64,000 bases of DNA from Pseudomonas paracarnis (lineage in GTDB: Bacteria > Pseudomonadota > Gammaproteobacteria > Pseudomonadales > Pseudomonadaceae): the NCBI RefSeq assembly GCF_904063055.1, contig NZ_CAJFCN010000006.1, positions 186,001 through 250,000 of the forward strand. Direction: 5' to 3'. Made by a program: the position numbers and the translations under genes. Below are positions 8,806 to 17,322 of this stretch, piece after piece (positions within the stretch are counted from its first letter, which is position 1; each line of letters opens with the position of its first letter). A model generated the notes under the pieces. That model had not been told where the DNA came from and did not search any database. It saw nothing but the letters and a program-made list of their open reading frames with translations.

Positions 8806-9510
8806 TTACCAGCCCAAGGTTTCTTTCAGGAAAGGGATCGTCAATTTTCTTTGTGCCTGCAAGGAAGCCTGGTCGAGTTGCTCAAGCAAATCGAACAGCG
8901 CGCTCATGCTGCGGGTGCCACGGGTGAGGATAAAGTGCCCGACTTCGTCGGTCAGGTGCAGGCCACGACGGGAAGCGCGCAGTTGCAGCGCACGCAGCTT
9001 GTCCTCATCGGATAATGGGCGCATCTGGAAGATCAACGCCAGGGTCAGGCGCGACTTGAGGTCAGCCAGCTTCACCGGCAGTTCACGCGGTGAGGTGGAC
9101 GCGGCGATCAGCAAACGCCGGCCGCTGTCGCGCAGGCGGTTGAACAGATGAAACAGCGCCTCTTCCCACTCCGGCTTGCCGGCCACTGCCTGCAGGTCGT
9201 CGAGACACACCAGTTCATATTGCTCAAGGTTATCGAAGATGCCGATCCCGCGGTCCATCAATTCGGCCAAGGGCAGGTAGACCGCCGGCTCGCCCGTCTG
9301 CTCGAAACGCAGGCATGCGGCCTGCAGCAGGTGGGTACGCCCCACGCCATGCTTGCCCCACAGATAGATCAGGCTTTCAGTCCACCCGGCGTCGGCTTCG
9401 CAAAGCCGCTCCACATAGCCGAGTGCAGCGGCATTGGCGCCTGGGTAGTAGTTGATAAAGGTAGCGTCATCACGCAGACGCACACCTAGGGGCAGCTGAA
9501 TCGGTTTCAT
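8806..9510 (-). CDS. hda: DnaA regulatory inactivator Hda
   Basis: AAA+ protein that, with the DNA-loaded sliding clamp, stimulates ATP hydrolysis by DnaA to prevent re-initiation. The 234-residue protein starts MKPIQLPLGVRLRDDATF, with the clamp-binding motif QLPLGV (about 4-9). It has a Walker A variant GKHGVGRTH, in which Arg takes the usual Lys place as is common in Hda, Walker B VCLDDLQAV, and the sensor/arginine-finger region LKSRL. Length and order fit the family. In pseudomonads it sits next to an AI-2E permease, DUF2066 and purM, as here. Confidence 0.93.
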   Translation of the reverse strand: MKPIQLPLGVRLRDDATFINYYPGANAAALGYVERLCEADAGWTESLIYLWGKHGVGRTHLLQAACLRFEQTGEPAVYLPLAELMDRGIGIFDNLEQYELVCLDDLQAVAGKPEWEEALFHLFNRLRDSGRRLLIAASTSPRELPVKLADLKSRLTLALIFQMRPLSDEDKLRALQLRASRRGLHLTDEVGHFILTRGTRSMSALFDLLEQLDQASLQAQRKLTIPFLKETLGW

Positions 9511-9680
9511 GCTGACTGAACGGCTCCCATCGAACCGTTAGTGGCCTCTATGTAAAGTTTGCAAAGTTTATACCCGTGACGCCGGGCGCACAATGCAGCA
9601 GACCACAAGCAAAATCAAAGGTTTGCGTTAACCCGGGGGTTTTACGCAGTTTGTTTGACGCACCCCGGCGCCAGAAACAA

Positions 9681-9704
9681 CAAACCCGGCCAGGGCCGGG
9701 TTTG
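9681..9704. terminator. Strong hairpin terminator after the AI-2E permease gene
   Basis: CAAACCCGGCC AG GGCCGGGTTTG is a perfect 11-bp stem, followed on the minus strand by a T-rich run. It lies just past the stop of the permease. Confidence 0.8.
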
Positions 9705-9715
9705 TGACACCGCGA

Positions 9716-10789
9716 TTACAACTCGGGCTCATCCACCCCGGTATACACGTCCGAATCCTTGTACAGGTCGTGCACATGGCGCACCAACACCATGATCACC
9801 GCCGCCACCGGCAGCGCCAACAGGATGCCGGTAAAGCCGAACAGCTCGCCACCCGCCAAAATCGCAAAGATCACTGCCACCGGGTGCAGGCCGATCCGAT
9901 CGCCCACCAGCAGTGGCGTCAGCACCATGCCTTCCAAGGCCTGGCCCACCATGAACACTGCGACAATCCCCAGCATCGGGTACAGGTCGCCGCCGAACTG
10001 GAACAGCCCGGCCACCAGCGCCGCACCGATGCCGATCACAAAGCCCATGTACGGCACGATGGCAGCCAGGCCCGCGATCAAGCCGATCAACAGCCCCAGC
10101 TCCAGGCCGATCGCCATCAGGCCAGCAGCGTAAATCACCCCCAGGGCCAGCATCACCAGCAACTGGCCACGCACGAACGCACCCAATACCTCATGACACT
10201 CCGCTGCCAGGGAAACAACACGCTCTTCGCGGTCACGAGGCAGCAGACTGCGGATCTTGGCCATCATGATGTCCCAGTCTCGCAGCAGGTAGAACGCCAC
10301 CACCGGGATCAGCACCAGGTTGGTCAACCAGCCGATCAGCGCCAGGCTCGACGCAGTCGCCTGGCTGAGCACCACCGTGACGATATCGGTGGTCTTGTCC
10401 ATATGCTCGCTGATAGCTGCCTTGACCTTGTCGAACTTCCAGAAGCCATCGGCCAGCCCGAACTTGGACTGGGCCCACGGCATTGCCGTGTGCTGCAACC
10501 AGTCGAGCATCTGCGGCGCCAGCTCATAGAGGCGAAACAGCTGCTTGGCCAACATCGGCACCAATATCAACACCAGCGCCGTGATGATCAACGTGAACAG
10601 CGCAAACACCGTGATCACGCCCCAGGTGCGCGACATGCCGACTTTTTCCAGGCGATCCACTACGGGATCGAACAGATAGGCGAGCAGTAGCGCCACCAGG
10701 AACGGCGTCAGGATCGAATGCAGCAAGAACACAAAACCGCACAGCAGGACAATCCCGCCAAGCCACACCCAACGACGCGTATCCGCCAT
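9716..10789 (-). CDS. AI-2E family / PerM-like membrane transporter
   Basis: Polytopic inner-membrane protein of 357 residues with about eight hydrophobic segments, from MADTRRWVWLGGIVLL onward. It includes the family pattern SILTPFLVALLLAYLFDPVVD near the N-terminus and GIIAVFMVGQALEG-like and LLALPVAAVIMV segments near the C-terminus. Family members have been linked to export of small molecules or Na+/H+ exchange; the substrate is unknown. The ATG at 10789 has GGAGTGG in front; an in-frame ATG four codons upstream (10801) is the alternative. Downstream of the DUF2066 gene and probably co-transcribed with it. Confidence 0.85.
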   Translation of the reverse strand: MADTRRWVWLGGIVLLCGFVFLLHSILTPFLVALLLAYLFDPVVDRLEKVGMSRTWGVITVFALFTLIITALVLILVPMLAKQLFRLYELAPQMLDWLQHTAMPWAQSKFGLADGFWKFDKVKAAISEHMDKTTDIVTVVLSQATASSLALIGWLTNLVLIPVVAFYLLRDWDIMMAKIRSLLPRDREERVVSLAAECHEVLGAFVRGQLLVMLALGVIYAAGLMAIGLELGLLIGLIAGLAAIVPYMGFVIGIGAALVAGLFQFGGDLYPMLGIVAVFMVGQALEGMVLTPLLVGDRIGLHPVAVIFAILAGGELFGFTGILLALPVAAVIMVLVRHVHDLYKDSDVYTGVDEPEL

Positions 10790-10844
10790 AAACCACTCCA
10801 TCTGTTTTTTACGCCCTTCTTCTATATAGAAGGAGGAACACTAT

Positions 10845-11885
10845 TTACCAACGAAAACGCAGTTGCGCCTGGGGCTCAGGTGCAACAGCCGGTTGCGTGC
10901 CATCGATCACGGCTGGCTGGGCCGGGGCTTCGCCAGCAGGAATTTCCTGCAGCTTGGCCAGGCTCAGTTGGGTGCGCAGTTGTTCGGCGCTGCCATTGAC
11001 GCGATACACGATCCGGGTGCCATCCACTAACTGCGGCTGGCCGCCAAAGGGCTCCAGCAAACGGCCCAGGGCGGCGTAGCGCTCCAGGTTCATGCCTTGC
11101 ACTTCAAGCAGTTGCTCACTGCTCACCCCAGGTTTGACCGCAAAGCGCGGCGCCAGCTTTTGGCTGACCGCCAGCAATACCGCGTCGGCAAGCGCGGCAG
11201 TGTCAGCGCCTTGGGCGGTGCCCTCCTCTGCCTTGTCGCCCAGCCACAAGCGCCATTTTGCCTGCCACTGGCTACCCTCCTGACGCGCATGCACTGCCAG
11301 CAACGCATCGGCACCGTAACGCTCGGAGGCTGCGCGCAAAGGCGTGGCGTCCGGGCTTTCAAGGTTCGGCGCGGTGGCGACTACCTGTTCATCCAGGTCT
11401 CCCAGCGGCAAGCGCAGCGGCAGACCCCGGTGTTGCGCGGCCCGGCGCAGGGCCTGGGCAACGGCCTGGCCATCGCCGACCAGGCTGCTGCCTTCAGTTG
11501 AATCGTTCAGCCACCAACCCAGGATCGATGGCCGGTTGCTGCCCCAGATCGACAGGCCCGCATCCCGCAAGGCGCGGTCGGTGCTGACCGGGTCGAAGTC
11601 CACTTGCAGGCTTTCTGGCGGGCCGGCGTCGTAGCCGTACTGGCTGATGATTTGTTGCGGGTCTTTGCGGATCGCCGCCAGGCCAGGGCCATCGGCGGCC
11701 TTGGCGTCGCCGGTCAGGCGGATCACGAGGGTCTGCACAGCACGCTGGGTGGCTTGGTCGCGCTCTTGGGGCGACTGGCTGCTGACTGGTTCAAGTACTT
11801 GATAGAGGCCATTGAGGGTTTCGGCATGACTCGCCAGGCTGACCAACGACAAGCAGCCTACAAAGAAGAATTTACACAGACGCAT
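10845..11885 (-). CDS. DUF2066 domain-containing secreted protein
   Basis: 346-residue protein starting MRLCKFFFVGCLSLVSLASHAETL, a signal peptide cleaved after SHA. The mature part matches the gammaproteobacterial DUF2066 pattern (TLNGLYQVLEPVSSQSPQER, AVQTLVIRLTGD). The biochemical role of the family is not known. The longer upstream open frame is rejected because it would bury the signal peptide. It is divergent from purM and precedes the permease gene by 55 bases, a synteny seen in pseudomonads. Confidence 0.85.
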   Translation of the reverse strand: MRLCKFFFVGCLSLVSLASHAETLNGLYQVLEPVSSQSPQERDQATQRAVQTLVIRLTGDAKAADGPGLAAIRKDPQQIISQYGYDAGPPESLQVDFDPVSTDRALRDAGLSIWGSNRPSILGWWLNDSTEGSSLVGDGQAVAQALRRAAQHRGLPLRLPLGDLDEQVVATAPNLESPDATPLRAASERYGADALLAVHARQEGSQWQAKWRLWLGDKAEEGTAQGADTAALADAVLLAVSQKLAPRFAVKPGVSSEQLLEVQGMNLERYAALGRLLEPFGGQPQLVDGTRIVYRVNGSAEQLRTQLSLAKLQEIPAGEAPAQPAVIDGTQPAVAPEPQAQLRFRW

Positions 11886-12226
11886 GGAAGATTCCCGAAC
11901 GACAAATTTAGCGGTTGGAACAGACCGCGTGATCTCGGCTTGGCAAGGCTGTGACACAGCGACCGGTAAAACATTCACAAGGTCCCGGTAAGTTTTCATA
12001 CTGTCATAACGCTAGCGAGCTCAAGGCTATACCTTAATACGCACGATTACCGGCCCGATTTGCATTTTTTTGAACTCATATGCCCTGCCCGTCGGCCCGA
12101 GGATGGCCGCTGCCCCTCAAGCCTGATAAAATCGCGCGCCTTCGCAGACCGTCAACGGCAGGGCCCTTTCCAAAAGCCCCCGCCCGCCCGGTCGTTACCC
12201 AGAAATCCCCCCTAAAGGCCTGGATC
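11886..12226. other. Divergent intergenic region between DUF2066 gene and purM
   Basis: 341 bases with no credible gene. It must hold promoters for both flanking genes. A GATAAAATC stretch near 12125 is a plausible -10 for purM, but no good -35 was recognised. No PurR-type box was found. Confidence 0.4.
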
Positions 12227-13285
12227 ATGAGCAAGCAACCCTCCCTGAGCTACAAGGACGCCGGTGTAGACATCGACGCCGGTGAAGCATTGGTCGAACG
12301 CATCAAGAGCGTCGCCAAGCGCACTGCGCGCCCTGAAGTCATGGGTGGCCTGGGCGGTTTTGGCGCCCTCTGCGAAATCCCGGCCGGCTACAAGCAGCCT
12401 GTACTGGTGTCCGGCACCGACGGCGTGGGCACCAAGCTGCGTCTGGCTCTGAACCTGAACAAGCACGACAGCATCGGCATCGATCTGGTCGCCATGTGCG
12501 TCAACGACCTGGTGGTGTGCGGCGCCGAACCGCTGTTCTTTCTCGACTACTACGCCACCGGCAAGCTCAATGTCGAGACCGCGACCCAGGTCGTAACCGG
12601 CATCGGTGCTGGCTGCGAACTGTCGGGTTGCTCCCTGGTCGGCGGTGAAACCGCTGAAATGCCAGGCATGTACGAAGGCGAAGACTACGACCTGGCCGGC
12701 TTCTGTGTCGGTGTGGTGGAAAAAGCCGAGATCATCGACGGCTCCAAAGTAGCTGCTGGTGACGCCCTGCTCGCCCTGCCATCGTCCGGCCCGCACTCCA
12801 ACGGCTACTCGCTGATCCGCAAGATCATCGAAGTGTCCGGCGCCGACATCGAGAACATCCAGCTCGACGGCAAGCCACTGACCGACCTGCTGATGGCGCC
12901 GACCCGCATCTACGTCAAGCCACTGCTCAAGCTGATCAAGGACACCGGCGCCGTCAAGGCCATGGCCCACATTACCGGTGGCGGCCTGCTGGACAACATC
13001 CCGCGCGTACTGCCAAAAGGCGCCCAGGCGATTGTCGACGTGGCCAGCTGGCAGCGCCCGGCTGTCTTCGATTGGCTGCAGGAAAAAGGCAACGTCAACG
13101 AAACCGAAATGCACCGCGTGCTCAACTGCGGCGTGGGCATGGTGATCTGCGTTGCGCAGGAACACGTTGAAACCGCACTGAACGTGCTGCGTGAAGCCGG
13201 CGAGCAACCTTGGGTGATTGGCCAGATCGCCACTGCTGCCGAAGGCGCAGCCCAGGTTGAACTGAAGAACCTCAAGGCTCACTGA
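12227..13285 (+). CDS. purM: Phosphoribosylformylglycinamidine cyclo-ligase PurM
   Basis: AIR synthetase, closing the imidazole ring in de novo purine synthesis. The 352-residue protein starts [20 protein letters not shown] and contains [43 protein letters not shown] and [14 protein letters not shown], all typical of the family. The ATG at 12227 is chosen over a longer frame because the family begins at the SYKDAGVDI segment. The stop overlaps the purN start (TGATG), so the two genes are coupled. Confidence 0.97.
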   Translation: MSKQPSLSYKDAGVDIDAGEALVERIKSVAKRTARPEVMGGLGGFGALCEIPAGYKQPVLVSGTDGVGTKLRLALNLNKHDSIGIDLVAMCVNDLVVCGAEPLFFLDYYATGKLNVETATQVVTGIGAGCELSGCSLVGGETAEMPGMYEGEDYDLAGFCVGVVEKAEIIDGSKVAAGDALLALPSSGPHSNGYSLIRKIIEVSGADIENIQLDGKPLTDLLMAPTRIYVKPLLKLIKDTGAVKAMAHITGGGLLDNIPRVLPKGAQAIVDVASWQRPAVFDWLQEKGNVNETEMHRVLNCGVGMVICVAQEHVETALNVLREAGEQPWVIGQIATAAEGAAQVELKNLKAH

Positions 13286-13935
13286 TGCCCCAGACCTGTG
13301 ATGTCGTGGTGCTGCTTTCCGGCACCGGCAGTAACTTGCAGGCCCTGATCGACAGCACGCGCACCGGCGACAGCCCGGTGCGCATCGCTGCGGTGATTTC
13401 CAACCGCAGCGACGCCTACGGTCTGCAACGCGCCCGTGACGCGGGTATCGATACTCGCTCCCTGGATCACAAGGCGTTCGACGGTCGCGAGGCCTTCGAC
13501 AGCGCCTTGATCGAACTGATCGACGCCTTCAACCCCAAACTCGTGGTCCTTGCCGGTTTCATGCGCATCCTCAGCGCAGATTTCGTCCGGCACTACGAAG
13601 GGCGCCTGCTCAATATCCACCCTTCCCTGCTGCCCAAGTACAAAGGCATGCACACCCACCAGCGCGCCCTCGACGCCGGCGACAGTGAGCATGGCTGCAG
13701 CGTGCACTTTGTGACCGAGGAACTCGATGGCGGGCCTCTGGTCGTACAGGCAGTGGTTCCGGTAGAGTCAGGCGACTCGGCGCAGACGCTTGCGCAACGG
13801 GTTCATACCCAGGAACACAGGATTTACCCGCTGGCTGTTCGCTGGTTTGCCGAAGGACGGTTGATTCTTGGCGACCAGGGTGCATTATTGGACGGCCAGT
13901 TACTCGCGGCCAGCGGCCACTTGATTCGAACCTAG
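13285..13935 (+). CDS. purN: Phosphoribosylglycinamide formyltransferase PurN
   Basis: Folate-dependent GAR transformylase, third step of purine synthesis. The 216-residue protein has SGTGSNLQALID at the phosphate-binding N-terminus. The catalytic signature NIHPSLLPKYKGMHTHQRAL carries the Asn and His, and VHFVTEELDGGPLVVQ is also present. It begins within the purM stop and is followed 8 bases later by a DUF3108 gene, giving a three-gene unit. Confidence 0.97.
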   Translation: MPQTCDVVVLLSGTGSNLQALIDSTRTGDSPVRIAAVISNRSDAYGLQRARDAGIDTRSLDHKAFDGREAFDSALIELIDAFNPKLVVLAGFMRILSADFVRHYEGRLLNIHPSLLPKYKGMHTHQRALDAGDSEHGCSVHFVTEELDGGPLVVQAVVPVESGDSAQTLAQRVHTQEHRIYPLAVRWFAEGRLILGDQGALLDGQLLAASGHLIRT

Positions 13936-13943
13936 GAGATTTT

Positions 13944-14657
13944 ATGCGTCGCGCCCTGCTTTTCGCTTTTGCGCTGTTCGCTTTGCCTGCCGTACAAGCG
14001 GCAGACCTTCACCCCTTCTCCGTCAGCTACACCGCCGACTGGAAACAACTGCCCATGAGCGGTTCGGCTGAACGCAGCCTGAGCAAGAATGGCGACGGTA
14101 CCTGGACCTTGAATTTCAAGGCCTCGATGATGATTGCCAGCTTGACCGAAACCAGCGTGATCCTGTTCGACAAGGACACCCTGCAACCCAAGAGCTACAG
14201 CTTCGAACGCGGCGGCCTGGGCAAGGCGAAGAAGATCAACCTGGACTTCGACCAGAGCGCTAAAAAAGTCACCGGCTTTGAAAACAAAGACCCGGTCAAT
14301 GTCACTCTCGAAAGCGGCATGCTCGACAAGTCCACCTACCAGCTTGCTCTGCAACGCGATGTTGCCGCCGGCAAGAAGAGCATGAGCTACCGCGTGGTTG
14401 AGGGTACTGATACCGATACCTACGACTTCCGCGTGATCGGCTCGGAAAAGGTCCAGACCAAGGTCGGTTCGATCGACGCGATCAAGGTCGAGCGCGTGCG
14501 CGACCCGTCGCAGAGCAAGCGCATCACACAGATGTGGTTTGCCAAGGACCAGGGCGGCATCCTGGTTGCCCTGCGTCAGGTCGAGACTGACGGCAAGGAA
14601 TACAACATCATGCTGCAGGATGGCACCGTTGACGGTAAGGCTGTCAAAGGCAGCTGA
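13944..14657 (+). CDS. DUF3108 domain-containing periplasmic protein
   Basis: 237-residue protein with a signal peptide (MRRALLFAFALFALPAVQAA) and a mature region fitting DUF3108: FSVSYTADWKQLPMSGSAER, SFERGGLGKAKKINLDFDQ and IKVERVRDPSQSKRITQMWF. The family is exported and its role is not established. AGGAGATTTT gives a good ribosome binding site. It closes the purMN unit and is followed by a rho-independent terminator. Confidence 0.88.
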   Translation: MRRALLFAFALFALPAVQAADLHPFSVSYTADWKQLPMSGSAERSLSKNGDGTWTLNFKASMMIASLTETSVILFDKDTLQPKSYSFERGGLGKAKKINLDFDQSAKKVTGFENKDPVNVTLESGMLDKSTYQLALQRDVAAGKKSMSYRVVEGTDTDTYDFRVIGSEKVQTKVGSIDAIKVERVRDPSQSKRITQMWFAKDQGGILVALRQVETDGKEYNIMLQDGTVDGKAVKGS

Positions 14658-14677
14658 TTGCTGATGCACCGGAAAAG

Positions 14678-14705
14678 AGCCTCGCTGAATGCGGGGCTTT
14701 TTTTT
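14678..14705 (+). terminator. Rho-independent terminator after purM-purN-DUF3108
   Basis: AGCCTCGC-TGAAT-GCGGGGCT forms an 8-bp stem with one G-U pair, followed by a run of eight T. Confidence 0.88.
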
Positions 14706-14732
14706 GCCTGGGATTTTTAGGGGACGCCACTC

Positions 14733-14807
14733 CCGCTATCGCATGCAAGCCAGCTCCCACAGTGGAATGCATTCCAAGGTGGGAGCTGGCTTGCCTGCGA
14801 TAGCGGT
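14733..14807. repeat. REP pair (REPIN)
   Basis: Inverted arms 14733-14762 (cccgctatcgcatgcaagcc...) and 14779-14807 (gtgggagctggcttgcctgc...). It belongs to the 'GGGAGCTGGCTTGCCTGCGATAGC' subtype seen also at 3481, 22147 and 58691. Confidence 0.88.
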
Positions 14808-14941
14808 GCCGAGGTCAACCTAGCCGACCTGAACATGAAACTTTTGTCATAAAGCCGCTGCGCTGGCGACGCAATGCCTTGGTTTACAAGGCCTGCAGCA
14901 TTGTTGCGTTCCCCGCAATGAATTATTGCGCGCAAAATCAG

Positions 14942-14971
14942 TTTACTTAGCAAGCTAACAAATCATATAAC
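14942..14971 (+). promoter_or_regulatory. Putative sigma-70 promoter for the 62-residue protein gene
   Basis: TTTACT (14942-14947) and TATAAC (14966-14971) with an 18-base spacer, 51 bases upstream of the ATG at 15022. The rest of the stretch between 14658 and 15021 holds the terminator and REP pair and nothing else recognised. Confidence 0.45.
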
Positions 14972-15021
14972 AGAGGCCTGCGACGACTTGCCGCAGATCA
15001 ACCAGAGATTGGAGCAAGCAG

Positions 15022-15210
15022 ATGACTGTAAAAGTAACTGAACGCGACGATGAACATATGTCCCATGAAGCAGTAGGCCATGGGATTCACATCTGGGATG
15101 TCCATCAGCAAGACGTATTGGTCGGCATGTTTCACAACGAGAGCGACGCCCACAACTATAAAAACGAGCTCGAAACTCTCGAACTGCAACGCCAGGCAAA
15201 AAGCTCCTGA
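15022..15210 (+). CDS. Small acidic hypothetical protein, 62 residues
   Basis: I do not recognise a named family. The product (MTVKVTERDDEHMSHEAVGH..., ending QRQAKSS) is soluble, rich in His, Glu and Asp, with no signal peptide or membrane segment. The central part (IHIWDVHQQDVLVGMFHNES) looks like a small beta-rich unit and the C-terminal third like a helix. TTGGAGCAAGCAG is a good ribosome binding site. A promoter and tandem terminator hairpins frame it as a monocistronic gene. Real gene judged by these signals. Confidence 0.75.
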   Translation: MTVKVTERDDEHMSHEAVGHGIHIWDVHQQDVLVGMFHNESDAHNYKNELETLELQRQAKSS

Positions 15211-15230
15211 AGCTCTGAAATCATGTGGAC

Positions 15231-15290
15231 GCCCGGCCCACGCAGCCGGGCCGTTTACGAGAAACCGCGCCTTTGGAGCGCGGTTTTTTT
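15231..15290 (+). terminator. Tandem hairpins, the second a rho-independent terminator
   Basis: GCCCGGC-CCACGCA-GCCGGGC (15231-15251) is followed by AACCGCGC-CTTTGGA-GCGCGGTT (15263-15285) with a T run to 15290. Confidence 0.85.
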
Positions 15291-15331
15291 GTCAATAATC
15301 GCCATAAATTAATGTAACAAAAACACACACA

Positions 15332-15350
15332 AATAATGATTCTCGATATC
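15332..15350. promoter_or_regulatory. Fur-like box upstream of the siderophore operon
   Basis: AATAATGATTCTCGATATC matches 14 of 19 positions of the consensus GATAATGATAATCATTATC by eye. It lies 46 bases ahead of the NIS synthetase ATG in an AT-rich promoter region, so iron repression by Fur is expected. Confidence 0.72.
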
Positions 15351-15396
15351 ATTCGTTCGCTTTTCATTCAGGCTCACGAATCAGGGAATCAATTAG

Positions 15397-17322
15397 ATGC
15401 ATGGAAATAGCAGCAAGCCAGAAAACGCGTTACTGGAACGCTGGAGCGAAGCACTTGCCACTGCGCAATTTCAGGCCAGCCACGTCAGCCTCCAAGCCCT
15501 GATCAATACGCTGGCACCCGCCGCCGAACGTAGCTTCCAACGCCTGATCCAAGCATTGTTTCGTGAAAGCCTGCTGGACTCCAGCACGCTCATTTATGAC
15601 GAACATGGGCAATGCTCGCTGACACTGCCTTGCCAAGCCCGACTACGTTTCGAACATTTGCGTCCTGGCCGCATGGCAAGCTGGGACCTGCGCGGCGAAG
15701 TCATCCTGTTGCGCGAAGGCCAGCCCGAACAGAAAATCCAATTCCCCTCACAATTGTTGACGTTACTTAACGCCAGCCTTGAGTCGCCTGCTGACCGGGA
15801 AGTGCTCAACCGCCTCAACGTCGAGATCGACGACAGCTTCATCAACGACACCTTGTGCCTGGCCTTCCATGAGCAATGGACGCTCAAGCTGCATGCGTCC
15901 ATGGACCCGGTGTATCAAGACAATCTCCTCAGTCATCTCAAGAACAGCCCGAGCGTTATCAACCCGACTTCCGTGCTTGAACAGTGGGGAACATTGGGTC
16001 ACCCATGGCACCCCAACTACAAGACCAAGCTAGGCCTGAATACCGAGCAAGTCATCGACTACTCGCCGGAATTCGAAGCACGCTTTCCGGTATTGCTGTG
16101 CGCGCTGCATCGCCAATTTGCCCATGTCGAAAAGTTGGCCGGTACCGCCGATTACTGGCAGTGGTGGAGCGAGCACTTCCCGCAAGCGGCACAGCAATTG
16201 ACCGCAGTCCTGCAAGCACAGGGCCTTCAGGCAGGCGATTATCTGCCATTGCCCTCCCACCCTTGGCAGGCACGCCAGGAACTGCCCCAACTGTTCGCCA
16301 ACGAAATCGGCGACAAACTGCTGGTGCTGACCGATATCGTCGCGTTTACCGCCCACCCCACCATGTCATTCAGAACCGTATTGCCTGAAGGGCGTTGCGA
16401 TGCGCCTATGGTCAAACTGCCCGTGTCGCTGCGACTGACCAGCGTGCAGCGCACCGTCTCACCGCGCTCGGCGCGCATGGGCCCACGGATCAGCCATTTG
16501 CTGCTGGCCATCCTGGAGCGCGAGCCTGCGATTCAGAAAATCCTCAGCATCGTTCCCGAGCGTATCGGTGTGCATTTCAAGCCACAGCCGGCCAATGACG
16601 AGCACTCCCGCCACCTGGCGGTGCTCTATCGCGACAATCCCCATAGCCAGCTCCAGCCCGGGGAAATGGCCGTGCCGGTGGGCAGCCTGTTTGCCATTGA
16701 TCAACACGGCCAGCCGCTGCTGCGCCAATGGGTGCGCCTGAGCCAAGGCAAGGATGACGCGGCGGCCATGCTCGCCTTCTTCCATGAGTACGCGGCGATC
16801 AGTGTGCCAGCGCTGCTGGGCATGTATTTGCGCTACGGCGTTGCATTCGAGGCCCATCAGCAGAACTCCTTTATGGTCATGGCCGCAGACGGGCAATTGA
16901 GCCGCCTGCTGTTACGCGATTTCGGCGATATCCGTATCGACCGCAAAACCTTGCACGCCCACGGCCTGGACATTGAACTGCACGACCCGAAGATGACGCT
17001 GTACGACGACGCAGGTTTCGTAAGGGACAAGCTGCTGCACACCGTATTCATGTGCCATCTGGGCGAGCTCATCCTGCTTGCCGCGCGCCACTTCGACATC
17101 CCCCAGACGCTGCTCTGGAATGAACTGTCGGCTCAGGTCAGCCAGTGTTTTGACGACCTGCGCTCGCAGGTTGATCCGCAGCGCTGGGCCACCGAGCGCG
17201 AAGCACTGCTGGAGCACGCGTGGCCGGCCAAGTCGTTCATGCGCATGCGTCTGCTGGAGAGTCATGCCGATATCGTAGGGCGCCTGCCCAACCCGTTGAG
17301 CGCGGCCGCCAATGCCGACTAA
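15397..17322 (+). CDS. IucA/IucC family (NIS) siderophore synthetase
   Basis: NRPS-independent siderophore synthetase, which activates a carboxylate (usually citrate) as an adenylate and condenses it with an amine or alcohol. The 641-residue protein contains LPLPSHPWQARQELPQLF, AHPTMSFRTVLPEG, SLRLTSVQRTVSPRSARMGP and the C-terminal NSFMVMAADGQLSRLLLRDFGDIRI. These are the HPWQ, ATP-binding and ferric-reductase-like C-terminal signatures of the family. It is the only synthetase in the operon. One-synthetase loci with an MFS exporter are known for rhizoferrin/legiobactin-type polycarboxylates, so a rhizoferrin-like product is a reasonable inference, not proven. It overlaps the MFS gene by 11 bases. 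Confidence 0.9.
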   Translation: MHGNSSKPENALLERWSEALATAQFQASHVSLQALINTLAPAAERSFQRLIQALFRESLLDSSTLIYDEHGQCSLTLPCQARLRFEHLRPGRMASWDLRGEVILLREGQPEQKIQFPSQLLTLLNASLESPADREVLNRLNVEIDDSFINDTLCLAFHEQWTLKLHASMDPVYQDNLLSHLKNSPSVINPTSVLEQWGTLGHPWHPNYKTKLGLNTEQVIDYSPEFEARFPVLLCALHRQFAHVEKLAGTADYWQWWSEHFPQAAQQLTAVLQAQGLQAGDYLPLPSHPWQARQELPQLFANEIGDKLLVLTDIVAFTAHPTMSFRTVLPEGRCDAPMVKLPVSLRLTSVQRTVSPRSARMGPRISHLLLAILEREPAIQKILSIVPERIGVHFKPQPANDEHSRHLAVLYRDNPHSQLQPGEMAVPVGSLFAIDQHGQPLLRQWVRLSQGKDDAAAMLAFFHEYAAISVPALLGMYLRYGVAFEAHQQNSFMVMAADGQLSRLLLRDFGDIRIDRKTLHAHGLDIELHDPKMTLYDDAGFVRDKLLHTVFMCHLGELILLAARHFDIPQTLLWNELSAQVSQCFDDLRSQVDPQRWATEREALLEHAWPAKSFMRMRLLESHADIVGRLPNPLSAAANAD

